Positions 53,474-63,556 of a DNA stretch of 64,000 nucleotides are shown here, in pieces. The translations under genes and the position numbers were made by a program. Within the stretch, counting starts at the first letter, position 1. Every line of letters starts with the position of its first letter. The notes under the pieces are model-generated. The model had not been told where the DNA came from, did no database searches, and was given only the letters and a program-made list of their open reading frames with translations. Origin of the DNA: Kordiimonas lipolytica (GTDB taxonomy: Bacteria; Pseudomonadota; Alphaproteobacteria; Sphingomonadales; Kordiimonadaceae); contig NZ_LRUB01000024.1 in NCBI RefSeq assembly GCF_001550065.1, forward strand, positions 1 through 64,000, written 5' to 3'.

Positions 53474-53548
53474 ACATAAACTCCTCTCGTCGTGGCTAGA
53501 GAGTAGCCGACGGCACAGTCCGGACACAAGAAAAAGGTCTTGAAATCC

Positions 53549-54493
53549 TCAAAGTGGCAGGAAACGGCGCCACTTGGGGAAGGGCTTGGTGAATGTGGTG
53601 AAATAAGCTGCTTCTTTAGGGTCGGTCACCAAACCAAAGCGCGCCCACAGGTCCTTTATCATTTCTATCTGTCCAGCATCGGCCTGCAACAAGACCTCCC
53701 GATGAACCCCCATGCAATAAACAGCCGGATTTTCAAACCGTTTGAACAGCTCAATGCTTTCTTCCAGTTTGCCCGCCAATCCAACAAACAGGGTGGCCGT
53801 AGGCGACATCCGGTTTTGATAAAGCTGTGAGACATCCCCGAGCCGCGCTAGGATATAGGCGTAATAGAGGTAGAATTCTGTGAAAGCCCGACTTTCCATG
53901 AAATAGTCCGGGAAGGGCATGTGTTCGCGCGCTTCAATTTCTGCCATCAACGCCTGCGCCAAATCGCGCTTCATCAAGAAGGGCGTTGAGGTGGGCAGTC
54001 CTGTGGTCAGGTCGGGCTCCCCTTCATAGCCGAAATAGGCGCAGGCGCGACGGAAATGGTCCGCAAAACCAGGGTGAATTCGGTACATGTGCGACCTGAG
54101 CCTGCCATCCTCAGTGATCAGTGCGTCACTTGTCAGGGGTCGGATCAAATGGTTCTTTGCATCCAGAATCACAAAGTTTTCGGTTTCTACCAGGTTCGCG
54201 GCCAAAAGCTTGACCGCTTGCTGGGACCGCCAACCTGTTTTGCTTGTGCCCCCAGGCCACAGTTCGCGGTAATCCCACAGCCTGACCTTCGGGGCAAGCG
54301 CACCATATTCCGGCAGCACATCGCGCCGGAAAAGCCGTCCAACTGACTTGAAACAGGCATCATTCACAATGACATGAATTTTTCCGACATTCGATGGGTC
54401 GGCAAAACGGGCGAGCGAGCGAGCCTGCAGCTGCAAAAGCCTGAGATCGGCGGAAAAGACAACTGTCACGAAATCAAATCGTGTTTCGTTCAT
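53549..54493 (-). CDS. DUF6492-family, glycosyltransferase-like protein
   Basis: A 314-residue protein of the DUF6492 type: FDFVTVVFSADLRLLQLQARSLARF at the N-terminus, then a DxK pattern in FVILDAKNHLIRP that occupies the place of the DxD motif of GT-A glycosyltransferases. It is probably a sugar transferase for surface polysaccharide, but activity is unproven. No polysaccharide genes adjoin it. It follows the helicase gene by 69 bases on the same strand. Confidence 0.68.
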   Translation of the reverse strand: MNETRFDFVTVVFSADLRLLQLQARSLARFADPSNVGKIHVIVNDACFKSVGRLFRRDVLPEYGALAPKVRLWDYRELWPGGTSKTGWRSQQAVKLLAANLVETENFVILDAKNHLIRPLTSDALITEDGRLRSHMYRIHPGFADHFRRACAYFGYEGEPDLTTGLPTSTPFLMKRDLAQALMAEIEAREHMPFPDYFMESRAFTEFYLYYAYILARLGDVSQLYQNRMSPTATLFVGLAGKLEESIELFKRFENPAVYCMGVHREVLLQADAGQIEMIKDLWARFGLVTDPKEAAYFTTFTKPFPKWRRFLPL

Positions 54494-54562
54494 TGAACGC
54501 CCCCAAACATAATGTTTCAGGGCTTACCCTGTGTATGGGAAAAACTCAACTTCAACATTTTC

Positions 54563-57337
54563 TTATTCGCCGGTTTCCGGGAAGAATTCACAGATGGATT
54601 TGACAGCGTCTGCAAGGCCCACGCGCTCAATCTCCACGCCTTCCGGCAAGGCTTCAAGAAGGCGGGTTGGGGTCTGGCCGTCCAGCATGACGAACACGCC
54701 GCGGTCACCCGCGCGCCGCACCAGCCGCCCGTATGCCTGCGCCAGCTTGAGGCGCGTCAGCATTTCGTCATAACCGCGCCCGCCGAAGGCCGCGCGGCGC
54801 GCGCGGTGCAGCAGCGTGGGCCGGGGCCAAGGCACCCGATCAAACACAATCAGGCGCAAACTTTCACCCGGCACGTCCACCCCATCCCTGACTGCGTCCG
54901 TACCCAGGAGACAACTGTCCAGCTCGTCGCGGAAAATATCCACAAGGGTTGCTGTATCCACCGGGTCCACATGCTGGGCATATAAGGGGATGTCCATGCT
55001 TTCAAGCGGCCCGACAATCTGCTCATAGGTTGACCGGAGGCGGCTGATGGCCGTGAAAAGCCCGAGCGCCCCACCCTTTGACGCCATGAAGAGCGACCGG
55101 TAGGCTGACGCCACCTGCACTGGGTCATGCTTGTTAACGTCACCCACAATCAGCACTTTGGTTTGGGCCGCATAATCGAACGGCGACGGCACCCCGAGCC
55201 GCTTGGGCGCGATGGTCAGATGCTGCGCGCCCGTGCGCATATCGGCCGTGCGCCAGGCATCATCGCTTTGGGCCTTGTCGCGCAGCGTAGCAGACGTGAT
55301 CACCACACCGTGGGCGTTTTCCAGCACCACATCGGCGAAGGGTTTGGTGGGGTCAATGAAATGGCGGCACAAGCCCATATCGCGCTCACGCCCGAATGCG
55401 CGGTCCAGCATCAGCCACTCAACAAATTGTTCAGGCACCGGTGCGCCGAAGCCTTCAGCCATCTGGGCCCACATCATCACCGTGTCTGCCCGAAGCTTCA
55501 GCGACCGCGCGCTGGCTTCAAGCCGTCCGCGCGACGTGCTATCGAGCACTTCAGCGTCTTCATCCAGGCGCCTTACGAGCAACACCGCAAGCGCCCCCAT
55601 GGGTTTGGCGAGCTGCATCAAGGCTTCGCCCAGCGCGTGGGCGGCGTCCACAAGCCCTTCAATCGGCTCAGATGTAGTGGCTTCAAGGCCGTACGGGCCT
55701 TCATTGGCGTCCGACCGCGCCAACACTTGCGCCCGCGCAAGCATCAGGAAGGTCTCAAAACGGGTCATGGCGGCCGCGCCGGTCACGCGCCCCAGCCAAT
55801 TGTCTGACGGCAAAAGGCTTGCGGCGTCCAGCACCTCTTCCAGAAGTTTCCTGGCGTCCATATCGTCGCTGATCAGTTCCTCAAGCCGGGATTTGAGACC
55901 CCGCGCCCTTGTCGTGCCACCCGACTCTTTGCCTCTCAGCCAGCGTCTGAGCTCCGCCCCTTCCATCCCGGTCAGGTGGGCGGAAAAGGCACTGTCGGCC
56001 GCTTCAAACACATGATGGCCTTCATCAAACACCAAGCGGCGCGGTAGGTCCGGGTCATCCCCGCGGGTGGCGGCCTGGGTGACCACCAGCGCATGGTTGG
56101 CCACCACAAGGTCTGCGTGCTTGGCCTTGCGCGCCGTCTTTTCGACAAAACATTTGCGGAAATGGGCGCAGGCGGAATAGAGGCATTCGCCGCGCCGGTC
56201 CGTCAGCCCCGCGATGCGCCCGGCGCCGAAGTGCGCCCCAAGCCAGCTGGGGAAATCGCCGCCGATCATGTCGCCGTCGCGGCTATAGCGCGCCCAGCGG
56301 ACCACAAGCCCCATCAGGATCTTGTCCCTGTCCATGCCTTTGGATTCATTAACCCCCGCCCGCATCATCACGGCGCGCAGCGTTTCCTCAATGTTCAGAA
56401 GGCAGGCATAGTTTTCGCGGCCCTTGCGGATCACGGCTCGTTTGGCTTTCACCTTGGGGTCCGGGTAAAGCTTTGACAGTTCCTGATCCAACTGGCGCTG
56501 CAGGTTCTTGGTGTAGGTGGAGAGCCACACGGCCCCGTCGTTTTTCTGCGCCCACATGCTGGCGGGCGCAATATAGCCCAGCGTCTTGCCTGTGCCTGTG
56601 CCGGCCTCCAGAAGCTGCAGGTTCGGGCCGTCCTTGAATTCGCGCGGGCGAAAAGCGTGGGTCGCTGCGGCGGCATAGCGCTGCTGGCCTTCCCGCGTTT
56701 CAGAGCCTTCACCAAGGAGGTCTGCAAGGCGTGACTGGCTTTCATCCGCCTCCACTGGCTCGTCCCCCGGCGGGGGCGGCGGGGCACCATCTTCCCATTC
56801 CGTGAGTGCCGTCCAAACAAGGAGGCCATCTTCACGGCTGTGGTCAGGGTAGGTCTCTATCGCCTTCAGGGCGTAAGGCCCCCATGTCCAGCCTGCGCGC
56901 GCCATCATCATGGCCACCTTCGCGCCCCCGGCCCGGTAGGCATAGGTCTGGGCTTCCATGTCGACAAGCAACCGCTCGGCAATCGCCTTGACGGCCAGGC
57001 ATTTATCCTCGTCCGAGTCGATATCGAGGCTGAGATGCAGGGCTTCCATCAGTCCCTGAATGGTGGGCAGGCAGTAACGCGCAGGCCTGACAAATGCGTA
57101 TAGCTCCAATGCGTCAAACGCGCGGATCGGCGGCAGCCCAAGCCTGCGGGCCGCCATCACCCGGTTGACCATCAGGTGAGGTTCACGGGAAATTCGCTCT
57201 GCCGCATCCTCAAGCGAGAGGCGCTCAAACTCGCCATGACCTGAGAGAAACTGCGCACTTCGGGCCCCCACCACTGCCACAGGCAGCCTAGAGAGGTCCG
57301 CGCCTTTCATCTCCGCACTAACAACAAGGTCTTCCAT
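54563..57337 (-). CDS. DinG/XPD-type ATP-dependent DNA helicase
   Basis: Superfamily 2 helicase of 924 residues. It has Walker A AGTGTGKT near 243-250, the DEAH-type box DEGHH near 440, and motif VI-like QAYGRLVRR near the C-terminus. Cysteines between motifs I and II (NYACLLN, ECLYSACAHFRKC) fit the Fe-S cluster of the XPD/DinG branch. The N-terminal 220 residues are an extra domain of unknown function. It probably unwinds DNA 5'-3' in repair or R-loop removal. The ATG at 57337 is chosen; upstream codons to 57454 look non-coding. It is divergent from lysK. Confidence 0.88.
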   Translation of the reverse strand: MEDLVVSAEMKGADLSRLPVAVVGARSAQFLSGHGEFERLSLEDAAERISREPHLMVNRVMAARRLGLPPIRAFDALELYAFVRPARYCLPTIQGLMEALHLSLDIDSDEDKCLAVKAIAERLLVDMEAQTYAYRAGGAKVAMMMARAGWTWGPYALKAIETYPDHSREDGLLVWTALTEWEDGAPPPPPGDEPVEADESQSRLADLLGEGSETREGQQRYAAAATHAFRPREFKDGPNLQLLEAGTGTGKTLGYIAPASMWAQKNDGAVWLSTYTKNLQRQLDQELSKLYPDPKVKAKRAVIRKGRENYACLLNIEETLRAVMMRAGVNESKGMDRDKILMGLVVRWARYSRDGDMIGGDFPSWLGAHFGAGRIAGLTDRRGECLYSACAHFRKCFVEKTARKAKHADLVVANHALVVTQAATRGDDPDLPRRLVFDEGHHVFEAADSAFSAHLTGMEGAELRRWLRGKESGGTTRARGLKSRLEELISDDMDARKLLEEVLDAASLLPSDNWLGRVTGAAAMTRFETFLMLARAQVLARSDANEGPYGLEATTSEPIEGLVDAAHALGEALMQLAKPMGALAVLLVRRLDEDAEVLDSTSRGRLEASARSLKLRADTVMMWAQMAEGFGAPVPEQFVEWLMLDRAFGRERDMGLCRHFIDPTKPFADVVLENAHGVVITSATLRDKAQSDDAWRTADMRTGAQHLTIAPKRLGVPSPFDYAAQTKVLIVGDVNKHDPVQVASAYRSLFMASKGGALGLFTAISRLRSTYEQIVGPLESMDIPLYAQHVDPVDTATLVDIFRDELDSCLLGTDAVRDGVDVPGESLRLIVFDRVPWPRPTLLHRARRAAFGGRGYDEMLTRLKLAQAYGRLVRRAGDRGVFVMLDGQTPTRLLEALPEGVEIERVGLADAVKSICEFFPETGE

Positions 57338-57475
57338 GGCCCCGGAGCATAGCGAGGCAATGATCCAAAAAACAGTGAATAAGTTGCGTGATGGGAAATA
57401 AGCTATATCTTGACGGAACGCCGCAGAGAGCCTAGCTTCCGCGGCTGATTTCAACTACCAGAGAAGGTAACGATT

Positions 57476-59059
57476 ATGACCGGTAACATTGACCTCGCCC
57501 TCGCGTCCAAAGCCTGGCCTTTCCAGGAAGCCGAGAAGCTGGTCAAACGGTACAAATCGGGCAAACCCGAGAAGGGCTATGTGCTCTTTGAAACGGGATA
57601 CGGCCCATCCGGCCTGCCGCACATCGGTACCTTCGGTGAAGTTGCGCGTACGACCATGGTGATGCGCGCCTTCCAGGAAATTTCCGATATCCCGACGAAG
57701 CTGATCTGCTTTTCGGACGATATGGACGGCCTGCGCAAAGTGCCGACCAACGTGCCGAACCAGGAGCTTCTTCAGGGCGCGCTTGGCAAACCATTGACGC
57801 AGGTGCCTGACCCTTTCGGCACGCACCCAAGCTTTGGCGCGCACAATAACGCCCGCCTGCAGGCCTTCCTTGACCAGTTCGGCTTCAAGTATGACTTCTA
57901 TTCGGCGACCGAATGCTACAAGTCTGGCCAATTTGATGAGACGCTTCTCAAGATCTGTCGCATGTACGACAAGGTCATCAATGTGGTGCTGCCAACCCTT
58001 GGTGAAGAGCGCCGCCAAACCTATAGCCCGTTCCTGCCGCTCTGCCCGGATACCGGTGTGGTACTGCAGGTGCCTGTGCGCGTTGAAGACCCGGAAGCAG
58101 GCATCATTTCGTTCGAGAATGAAGCCGGCAAACGATTTGAGACCGAAGTCACCGGCGGCAAGGTGAAATGCCAGTGGAAAGTGGACTGGGCCATGCGCTG
58201 GGACGCGCTGGATGTCGACTATGAAATGGCGGGCGCAGACCTGATCGAAAGCGTGAAGCTTTCATCCATCATTCGCCGCATCCTGGGTGGCCAACCGCCA
58301 GAGGGCTTTAACTATGAGCTGTTCCTGGATCAGGAAGGCAAGAAAATCTCCAAATCCAAGGGCAACGGCCTGACGATTGAAGACTGGCTGGCCTACGCAA
58401 GCCCGGAGAGCCTGTCCCTCTATATGTTCCAGGCGCCGAAGAAGGCCAAGCGGCTGTATTTTGACGTGATCCCGAAGGCGGTCGACGAATATTATACCTT
58501 TGTAAGCAAGTTCCACGAGCAGGACGAAGGCGCGCGCTACAAGAGCCCGGCATGGCACATCCATGGCGGCAACGTGCCTGAGTATGACCTGCCGGTTAGC
58601 TTCGCGCTTCTGCTGAACCTTGTGTCGGCTGCAAACGCGCACAATAAAGACACGCTTTGGGGCTTCGTCAGCCGCTACGCAGAAGGCACCAACGCCGAGA
58701 ACCACCCGGAACTTGACCGCCTGATGGCCTATGCGATCCGCTACTATGACGACTTCGTCAAACCAACAAAGACCTACCGTCTGGCGGAGCCGCAGGAAAA
58801 AGCAGCCTTTGAAAGCCTGAAGCTGCGCCTTGAAGCGCTGGACCCGAACGAGCATGACGCCGAGCTGATCATGACCGAGGTTTACTCAGCGGGCAAAGAC
58901 GCCCAGTTCGAGAACCTGCGCGACTGGTTTGGGGCATGTTACGAAGTGCTGCTGGGTCAAAGCCAGGGCCCGCGCATGGGCGGCTTCATCGCGCTTTACG
59001 GCATCAAAGAAACCCTGGCGCTTGTTGATAAAGCCATCGCTGGCGAGCTGATCGGCTAA
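57476..59059 (+). CDS. lysK: Class I lysyl-tRNA synthetase
   Basis: Lysyl-tRNA synthetase of the class I (archaeal/spirochaete) type, 527 residues, not the usual bacterial class II enzyme. The HIGH-type signature is in GPSGLPHIGTFGEVART near 43-59 and the KMSKS-type motif is KKISKSKGNG near 288-297. Class I LysRS is known in many alphaproteobacteria, where it replaces class II. No class II lysS is in the window. Confidence 0.94.
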   Translation: MTGNIDLALASKAWPFQEAEKLVKRYKSGKPEKGYVLFETGYGPSGLPHIGTFGEVARTTMVMRAFQEISDIPTKLICFSDDMDGLRKVPTNVPNQELLQGALGKPLTQVPDPFGTHPSFGAHNNARLQAFLDQFGFKYDFYSATECYKSGQFDETLLKICRMYDKVINVVLPTLGEERRQTYSPFLPLCPDTGVVLQVPVRVEDPEAGIISFENEAGKRFETEVTGGKVKCQWKVDWAMRWDALDVDYEMAGADLIESVKLSSIIRRILGGQPPEGFNYELFLDQEGKKISKSKGNGLTIEDWLAYASPESLSLYMFQAPKKAKRLYFDVIPKAVDEYYTFVSKFHEQDEGARYKSPAWHIHGGNVPEYDLPVSFALLLNLVSAANAHNKDTLWGFVSRYAEGTNAENHPELDRLMAYAIRYYDDFVKPTKTYRLAEPQEKAAFESLKLRLEALDPNEHDAELIMTEVYSAGKDAQFENLRDWFGACYEVLLGQSQGPRMGGFIALYGIKETLALVDKAIAGELIG

Positions 59060-59068
59060 AATACTGTC

Positions 59069-59145
59069 GCCCCGGCGCAGGCCGGGGCCTGTTCACCCAA
59101 CCGGGTTCCAATTGACAGAGATACCGGCTTACGCCGGTATGACGG
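59069..59145. repeat. Palindromic intergenic repeats, copy 3 plus a GC hairpin
   Basis: Two hairpins: GCCCCGGC (59069-59076) with GCCGGGGC (59081-59088), and ATACCGGC (59121-59128) with GCCGGTAT (59133-59140) followed by GACGG. The second is the same type as those at 29163 and 47842. They lie between the convergent lysK and grpE genes. Confidence 0.6.
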
Positions 59146-59159
59146 CTCAGACAAAAAGA

Positions 59160-59187
59160 AAGCCCCGCGAGAGTTGCGGGGCTTTTT
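59160..59187. terminator. Bidirectional terminator between lysK and grpE
   Basis: AAGCCCCGC (59160-59168) pairs with GCGGGGCTT (59176-59184) across a 7-base loop. A T run follows on the plus strand and another on the minus strand, so it can serve both convergent transcripts. Confidence 0.88.
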
Positions 59188-59209
59188 CGTTCCTGGTTTC
59201 AGAGAAGGC

Positions 59210-59800
59210 TTAGACTTCCTGGTCCACCTTCTGCGGCTCGCCTTTTGCCACGCCCACCATGGCGGGGCGAAGCAGGCGGTCCTTGATCACATAGCCTGCG
59301 GCCACAACCTGCATCACGCTGCCGGGCGTATGCTCGCTTGTTGGCACTTCAAACATGGCCTGGTGGAACTGATGGTCGAATTTCTCGCCCACTTCAGGCT
59401 CCACCTTGCGGATACCGTGGCGCTCCAGAATGTTCAGAAGCTCGCGCTCTGTCATCTCCACACCGTCCACGAAGCCTTTGAGGTCTTCGGAAACTTCCGC
59501 AGGTGCAGCTTCAAGTGCGCGCTTCAGGTTGTCAGACACATTCAATATATCGCGGGCGAAGGCGGTCACGCCGTAGGCGCTGGCGTCCGCCTTGTCCTTC
59601 TCGGCCCGGCGGCGGACGTTTTCCGTTTCCGCCAGCGCGCGCACAAGGCGGTCTTTCAGTTCAGCGTTCTCGGACTTCAGCTGGGCGACAACATCTTCTT
59701 CTGCGCCCGTCTCTTCCCCGGCCTGCGCTTCGGCTGCAGCTTCAGCGGCTGCGGCTTCTTCCATCTGCTCTTCCGGCTTGTTGGTCTCTTGTTCGCTCAT
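59210..59800 (-). CDS. grpE: Nucleotide exchange factor GrpE
   Basis: Co-chaperone that releases ADP from DnaK, 196 residues. An acidic, Ala/Glu-rich N-terminus (about 1-40) precedes the long coiled-coil (VAQLKSENAELKDRLVRALAETENVRRRAEKDKADA) and the C-terminal beta wing with HQAMFEVPTSEHTPGSVMQVVAAGYVIKDRLLRPAMVGVAK. It follows hrcA by 49 bases on the same strand, as in most alphaproteobacteria. Confidence 0.95.
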   Translation of the reverse strand: MSEQETNKPEEQMEEAAAAEAAAEAQAGEETGAEEDVVAQLKSENAELKDRLVRALAETENVRRRAEKDKADASAYGVTAFARDILNVSDNLKRALEAAPAEVSEDLKGFVDGVEMTERELLNILERHGIRKVEPEVGEKFDHQFHQAMFEVPTSEHTPGSVMQVVAAGYVIKDRLLRPAMVGVAKGEPQKVDQEV

Positions 59801-59849
59801 GGACTGCTCTCTTTACTCTTCATTCCGTTAAAATGCGGGGGCTGATGCA

Positions 59850-60884
59850 TCAGAGCATCCGGCCAATCACCCGCGCGGTATAATCCACCATCGGCACAAT
59901 CCGGGAATAATTCAGCCGCGTTGGGCCGATTACCCCGATCACTCCTACAATATTGTTCGCCCCGTTCATATAGGGAGAGACAACGAGAGATGAACCCGAA
60001 AGCGAAAATAAATTATTCTCGGCCCCGATAAACAGGCGCACGCCTCGCCCGTCTTTGGCGAGTTCCATCAAGCGGATCAAGTCTTTTTTGCGCTCAAGCT
60101 CGTTAAAGAGCTGGCGGATACGCTCCAGGTCCTCGGCCGCCTGCACGTTATCCAGAAGGTTGGCCTGCCCTGAGATCAGAAGCGACGCCTTGTCGTCGCC
60201 CCCGCCCCAAACGGCCAACCCTTCGGATACCACCTTGCCTGTCAGCTCATCCAGTTCCGCCTGCCGGGTCTTCAGTTCTTGCTCCACACCCCCGCGCACC
60301 TGGTCGAACGTGCGGCCCACAAGCCGGGTGCTCAGGTAATTGCCCGCCTGAATAAGCGCGGACGGCGGCAAGCCGGGCGGGATTGTGATAATGCGGTTTT
60401 CCACACTGCCGTCTTCGGCCACCATGACCACAAGCGCGCGGTCGGGGGCTATGGGTACAAACTCGATATGCTTGACCGTCAGGTCCTGCTTCGGGACCAT
60501 CACGACAGACGCGCAGCGCGACAGGCCCGACAGCGCCTTGGTGGCATCTGAGAGCACATCTTCAAGCGCGCGACCCGTGGCGGAACACTGGCCTTTGATG
60601 GACGCCCGCTCCTCACGGGTCAGGTTGCCCACCTCCATCAGGCCATCGACAAAAAAGCGAAGGCCAAGGTCTGTGGGGATGCGGCCCGCGGACGTATGCG
60701 GGGAAACAAGGAGGCCTGCATCTTCCAGGTCCGCCATCACGTTCCGAACGGTGGCGGCAGACACGTCAATCCCGTCCGCCCGGCTGATGGTGCGCGAGCC
60801 GACGGGATCGCCCGAGTCCAGATATGTCTCTACAATCTGGCGGAAGATGGATTTCGATCGTTCGTTCAAAACTGCAAGTGACAT
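59850..60884 (-). CDS. hrcA: Heat-inducible transcription repressor HrcA
   Basis: Repressor of class I heat-shock genes, normally binding CIRCE sites, 344 residues. The N-terminal winged helix carries VGSRTISRADGIDVSAATVRNVMADLEDAGLLVSPHTSAGRIPTDLGLRFFVDGLM, the family signature, and a GAF-like central domain follows. No CIRCE sequence (TTAGCACTC-N9-GAGTGCTAA) is seen upstream, so in this strain HrcA probably acts on groESL elsewhere. It is followed by grpE. Confidence 0.95.
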   Translation of the reverse strand: MSLAVLNERSKSIFRQIVETYLDSGDPVGSRTISRADGIDVSAATVRNVMADLEDAGLLVSPHTSAGRIPTDLGLRFFVDGLMEVGNLTREERASIKGQCSATGRALEDVLSDATKALSGLSRCASVVMVPKQDLTVKHIEFVPIAPDRALVVMVAEDGSVENRIITIPPGLPPSALIQAGNYLSTRLVGRTFDQVRGGVEQELKTRQAELDELTGKVVSEGLAVWGGGDDKASLLISGQANLLDNVQAAEDLERIRQLFNELERKKDLIRLMELAKDGRGVRLFIGAENNLFSLSGSSLVVSPYMNGANNIVGVIGVIGPTRLNYSRIVPMVDYTARVIGRML

Positions 60885-60920
60885 GCTTTTGCCTTCTGTC
60901 CCTGCCTTCTATCCTTGGCT

Positions 60921-60949
60921 ACAATAAAAAAGCCGGTGACACGCTTCAA
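60921..60949 (-). promoter_or_regulatory. Candidate promoter of hrcA-grpE
   Basis: Read on the minus strand, TTGAAG (60949-60944) is followed after 17 bases by TATTGT (60926-60921), a good match to a housekeeping or heat-shock-type promoter. It would start transcription about 30 bases before the hrcA ATG. Confidence 0.5.
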
Positions 60950-61057
60950 TCGAATAATCGGCCGAAAGGCGGCGCAGAAGCGCTTTCACCTTTGACCTAA
61001 ATGGGGTGAGTGGGTAGAAGAAGCAACAGAAGAACTGCCAAAAACAAAGGATTTTCC

Positions 61058-61771
61058 ATGCGACCCAGTGGACGCGCGGGTGACGAGCTTCGCACCCTTG
61101 AGATGACCCCCGGCTTTTCCAAGCATGCTGAAGGCAGCTGCCTGGTGAAATTTGGCCACACCCATGTGCTGGTAACCGCCACCGTTGAGGACAGCTGCCC
61201 ACCGTGGCTGAGGAACACCGGCAAGGGCTGGGTGACGGCGGAATATGGCATGCTGCCGCGGTCCACCCATGGCCGGATGCCGCGGGAAGCCGCCAAAGGC
61301 AAGCAGTCGGGTCGCACGCAGGAAATCCAGCGCCTGATCGGTCGCGCGCTCAGGGCCGTTGTGGACCTCCGCAAAGTCGGCGAGCGTCAGGTGCGCGTGG
61401 ACTGCGATGTGATCCAGGCTGACGGCGGCACCCGCACGGCGTCCATTTCCGGCGCCTATGTGGCCCTTCATCTGGCGTTTGAATGGATGATGCGCGAAGG
61501 GTTGATCAGTGAGATGCCGTTCACCGACAGCGTTTCCGCCATCAGCTGCGGCATCTACAAGGGCACCCCGGTGCTGGATCTGGATTATGACGAAGACAGC
61601 GCGGCGGAAACCGACGCCAATTTCGTCCTAACCGGCAAGGGCGGGATTGTAGAAATCCAGAGCACAGCAGAAGAAGAGCCGTTTTCGGAGGAAGAGTTCC
61701 TGCGCATGCTTCGCCTCGCCCGCATCGGCTGTGATCAGATCACGGCCGCACAGAAGAAGGCTCTGGGCTAA
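61058..61771 (+). CDS. rph: Ribonuclease PH
   Basis: Phosphorolytic 3'-5' exonuclease that trims tRNA 3' ends, 237 residues. It starts [20 protein letters not shown] and has the phosphate/RNA-binding [17 protein letters not shown] block ([39 protein letters not shown]) and [16 protein letters not shown]. The ATG at 61058 has AAAGGA upstream. It is divergent from hrcA, and rdgB follows 2 bases later. Confidence 0.96.
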   Translation: MRPSGRAGDELRTLEMTPGFSKHAEGSCLVKFGHTHVLVTATVEDSCPPWLRNTGKGWVTAEYGMLPRSTHGRMPREAAKGKQSGRTQEIQRLIGRALRAVVDLRKVGERQVRVDCDVIQADGGTRTASISGAYVALHLAFEWMMREGLISEMPFTDSVSAISCGIYKGTPVLDLDYDEDSAAETDANFVLTGKGGIVEIQSTAEEEPFSEEEFLRMLRLARIGCDQITAAQKKALG

Positions 61772-61773
61772 CC

Positions 61774-62376
61774 ATGGCGCGGCATTTCGAAGGCAACAAG
61801 CTGGTAATCGCCAGCCACAACAAGGGCAAGGTGCGCGAGATTGGCGAACTTCTGGCGCCTTTTGGTGTCGAGACAATCTCCGCCGGGGAGCTGGACCTCC
61901 CGGAACCCGTTGAAGACGGCCTGAGCTTCATCGCCAATGCCGAAATCAAGGCGCTGGCGGCGGCGAAAGCCTCCGGCCTGCCCGCGCTGTCGGACGACAG
62001 CGGCCTTGAAGTTCACGGCCTTGGCGGCGAACCCGGCATCTACAGCGCCCGCTGGGCCGGACCATCCAAGGATTTCAACATTGGCATGAAAGCCGTGATG
62101 GATAAGTTGGGCGACAACCCGGACCGCGGCGCCAACTTCACCTGCGCGCTGACGCTGGCGTGGCCCGACGGCCATATGGAAAGCTTTGAAGGCAAGGTCT
62201 TTGGCTCGCTCACATGGCCCATGCGCGGCGAAAAGGGCTTTGGCTATGACCCGATTTTCATCCCCGAAGGCCACGACATAACCTTCGCCGAGATGGAACC
62301 AGCGGAAAAGCATGCCATGAGCCACCGGGCTGACGCATTCAAGCAGTTGATTGATGCCTGCTTCAAGCCCGCATAA
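61774..62376 (+). CDS. rdgB: XTP/dITP pyrophosphatase (RdgB/HAM1)
   Basis: House-cleaning enzyme that hydrolyses dITP, XTP and dXTP to monophosphates, 200 residues. Signature elements: [13 protein letters not shown] near the start, [25 protein letters not shown] in the centre and [12 protein letters not shown]. It is coupled to rph upstream and overlaps hemW by about 23 bases downstream. Confidence 0.96.
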   Translation: MARHFEGNKLVIASHNKGKVREIGELLAPFGVETISAGELDLPEPVEDGLSFIANAEIKALAAAKASGLPALSDDSGLEVHGLGGEPGIYSARWAGPSKDFNIGMKAVMDKLGDNPDRGANFTCALTLAWPDGHMESFEGKVFGSLTWPMRGEKGFGYDPIFIPEGHDITFAEMEPAEKHAMSHRADAFKQLIDACFKPA

Positions 62377-63556
62377 ACCGCCAGCCATTGAGGCTTCAGC
62401 ATACAAAGGGCCAGCCGCCATTTATGTGCACTGGCCCTTTTGCCTGAAAAAATGCCCTTACTGCGACTTCAATAGCCATGTACGCGATGAGGTGTCCCAC
62501 GACCGTTGGCGCGCGGCCCTTGTGCGCGAGATCGACAGTTTTGCTGAAAAGTTCCCGGGCCTTTCTGCCAGTTCCATCTTTTTCGGGGGCGGCACCCCCA
62601 GCCTGATGGAGCCCGAGACTGTCGCCGCAGTCATTGACCGCGTAAGCCATCATTGGGGCAAAAGCGATATTGAGATCACGCTGGAGGCCAACCCATCAAG
62701 CGTGGAGGCTGGCCGCTTCCGCGCCTACCGCCAAGCAGGCGTGAACCGTTTGTCCGTGGGTATCCAGTCCCTGCGTGATGACGCGCTCCAGTTCCTCGGG
62801 CGGCTGCATAATGCGGGGGAAGCCCTCAAGGCCCTTGAAGTTGCGCGAGCCAACTTTGATCGCGTTAGCTTTGACCTGATTTATGCCCGGCCTGAACAAT
62901 CACTTGAAGATTGGCGCACAGAGTTAACCGAAGCGCTCGCTTTTTCGCCCACGCACCTGTCGCTCTACCAACTGACGATTGAGGAAGGCACGGCCTTTTA
63001 CCACCAGTATAAGCGCGGGCGGTTCACCCTGCCGAATGAGGACGAAGCCGCCGCGCTATATGACCTGACGCAGGAAATCACCAAAGCAGCGGGACTGCCC
63101 GCTTATGAGACCTCAAATCACGCAGCACCTGGCCAGGAAAGCCGCCATAACCTGAGTTATTGGCAAGGCGACTATTATGTGGGCATCGGCCCCGGCGCGC
63201 ATGGCCGCGTGCCCGCCACCTTCAGGGGTACAGCCACAGCCCACGCCCAGATCAAACGGCCAGAAGACTGGCTCAGGTCAGTTGAAACCTTTGGGTTGGG
63301 GACAGACACGACTGAGCCGGTAAGTGCGGAAGACCGTTTCATTGAAGCCGTCATGATGGGGCTTAGGCTGCGGGCCGGCATCAATATCAAGGCCCTCGAG
63401 GCCCGGCTTGGGGTCAGCGCCAAGAGTGTGATCGATTTTGGTGTCGCAGGGGATCTGGTCGCAAGCGGCCACCTTTTCTATGACGGCGAGACATTGCGGC
63501 TAAGCGAGCAGGGCCGACCGCTCCTTAATTTCCTTCTCGGGAAACTGATTGCCTGA
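62354..63556 (+). CDS. hemW: HemW-like radical SAM heme chaperone
   Basis: Radical SAM protein of 400 residues, formerly called an oxygen-independent coproporphyrinogen oxidase-like protein and now considered a heme chaperone. The Fe-S motif is C30-x3-C34-x2-C37 in [41 protein letters not shown] and [11 protein letters not shown] follow the HemW pattern. True HemN has one extra cysteine after this motif; none is seen here. It overlaps rdgB and its 3' end overlaps the convergent next gene by 32 bases. Confidence 0.9.
   Translation: MPASSPHKPPAIEASAYKGPAAIYVHWPFCLKKCPYCDFNSHVRDEVSHDRWRAALVREIDSFAEKFPGLSASSIFFGGGTPSLMEPETVAAVIDRVSHHWGKSDIEITLEANPSSVEAGRFRAYRQAGVNRLSVGIQSLRDDALQFLGRLHNAGEALKALEVARANFDRVSFDLIYARPEQSLEDWRTELTEALAFSPTHLSLYQLTIEEGTAFYHQYKRGRFTLPNEDEAAALYDLTQEITKAAGLPAYETSNHAAPGQESRHNLSYWQGDYYVGIGPGAHGRVPATFRGTATAHAQIKRPEDWLRSVETFGLGTDTTEPVSAEDRFIEAVMMGLRLRAGINIKALEARLGVSAKSVIDFGVAGDLVASGHLFYDGETLRLSEQGRPLLNFLLGKLIA

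Noticed and set aside
60885..61057. CIRCE operator upstream of hrcA
   Set aside because: No sequence close to TTAGCACTC-N9-GAGTGCTAA is present in this region.
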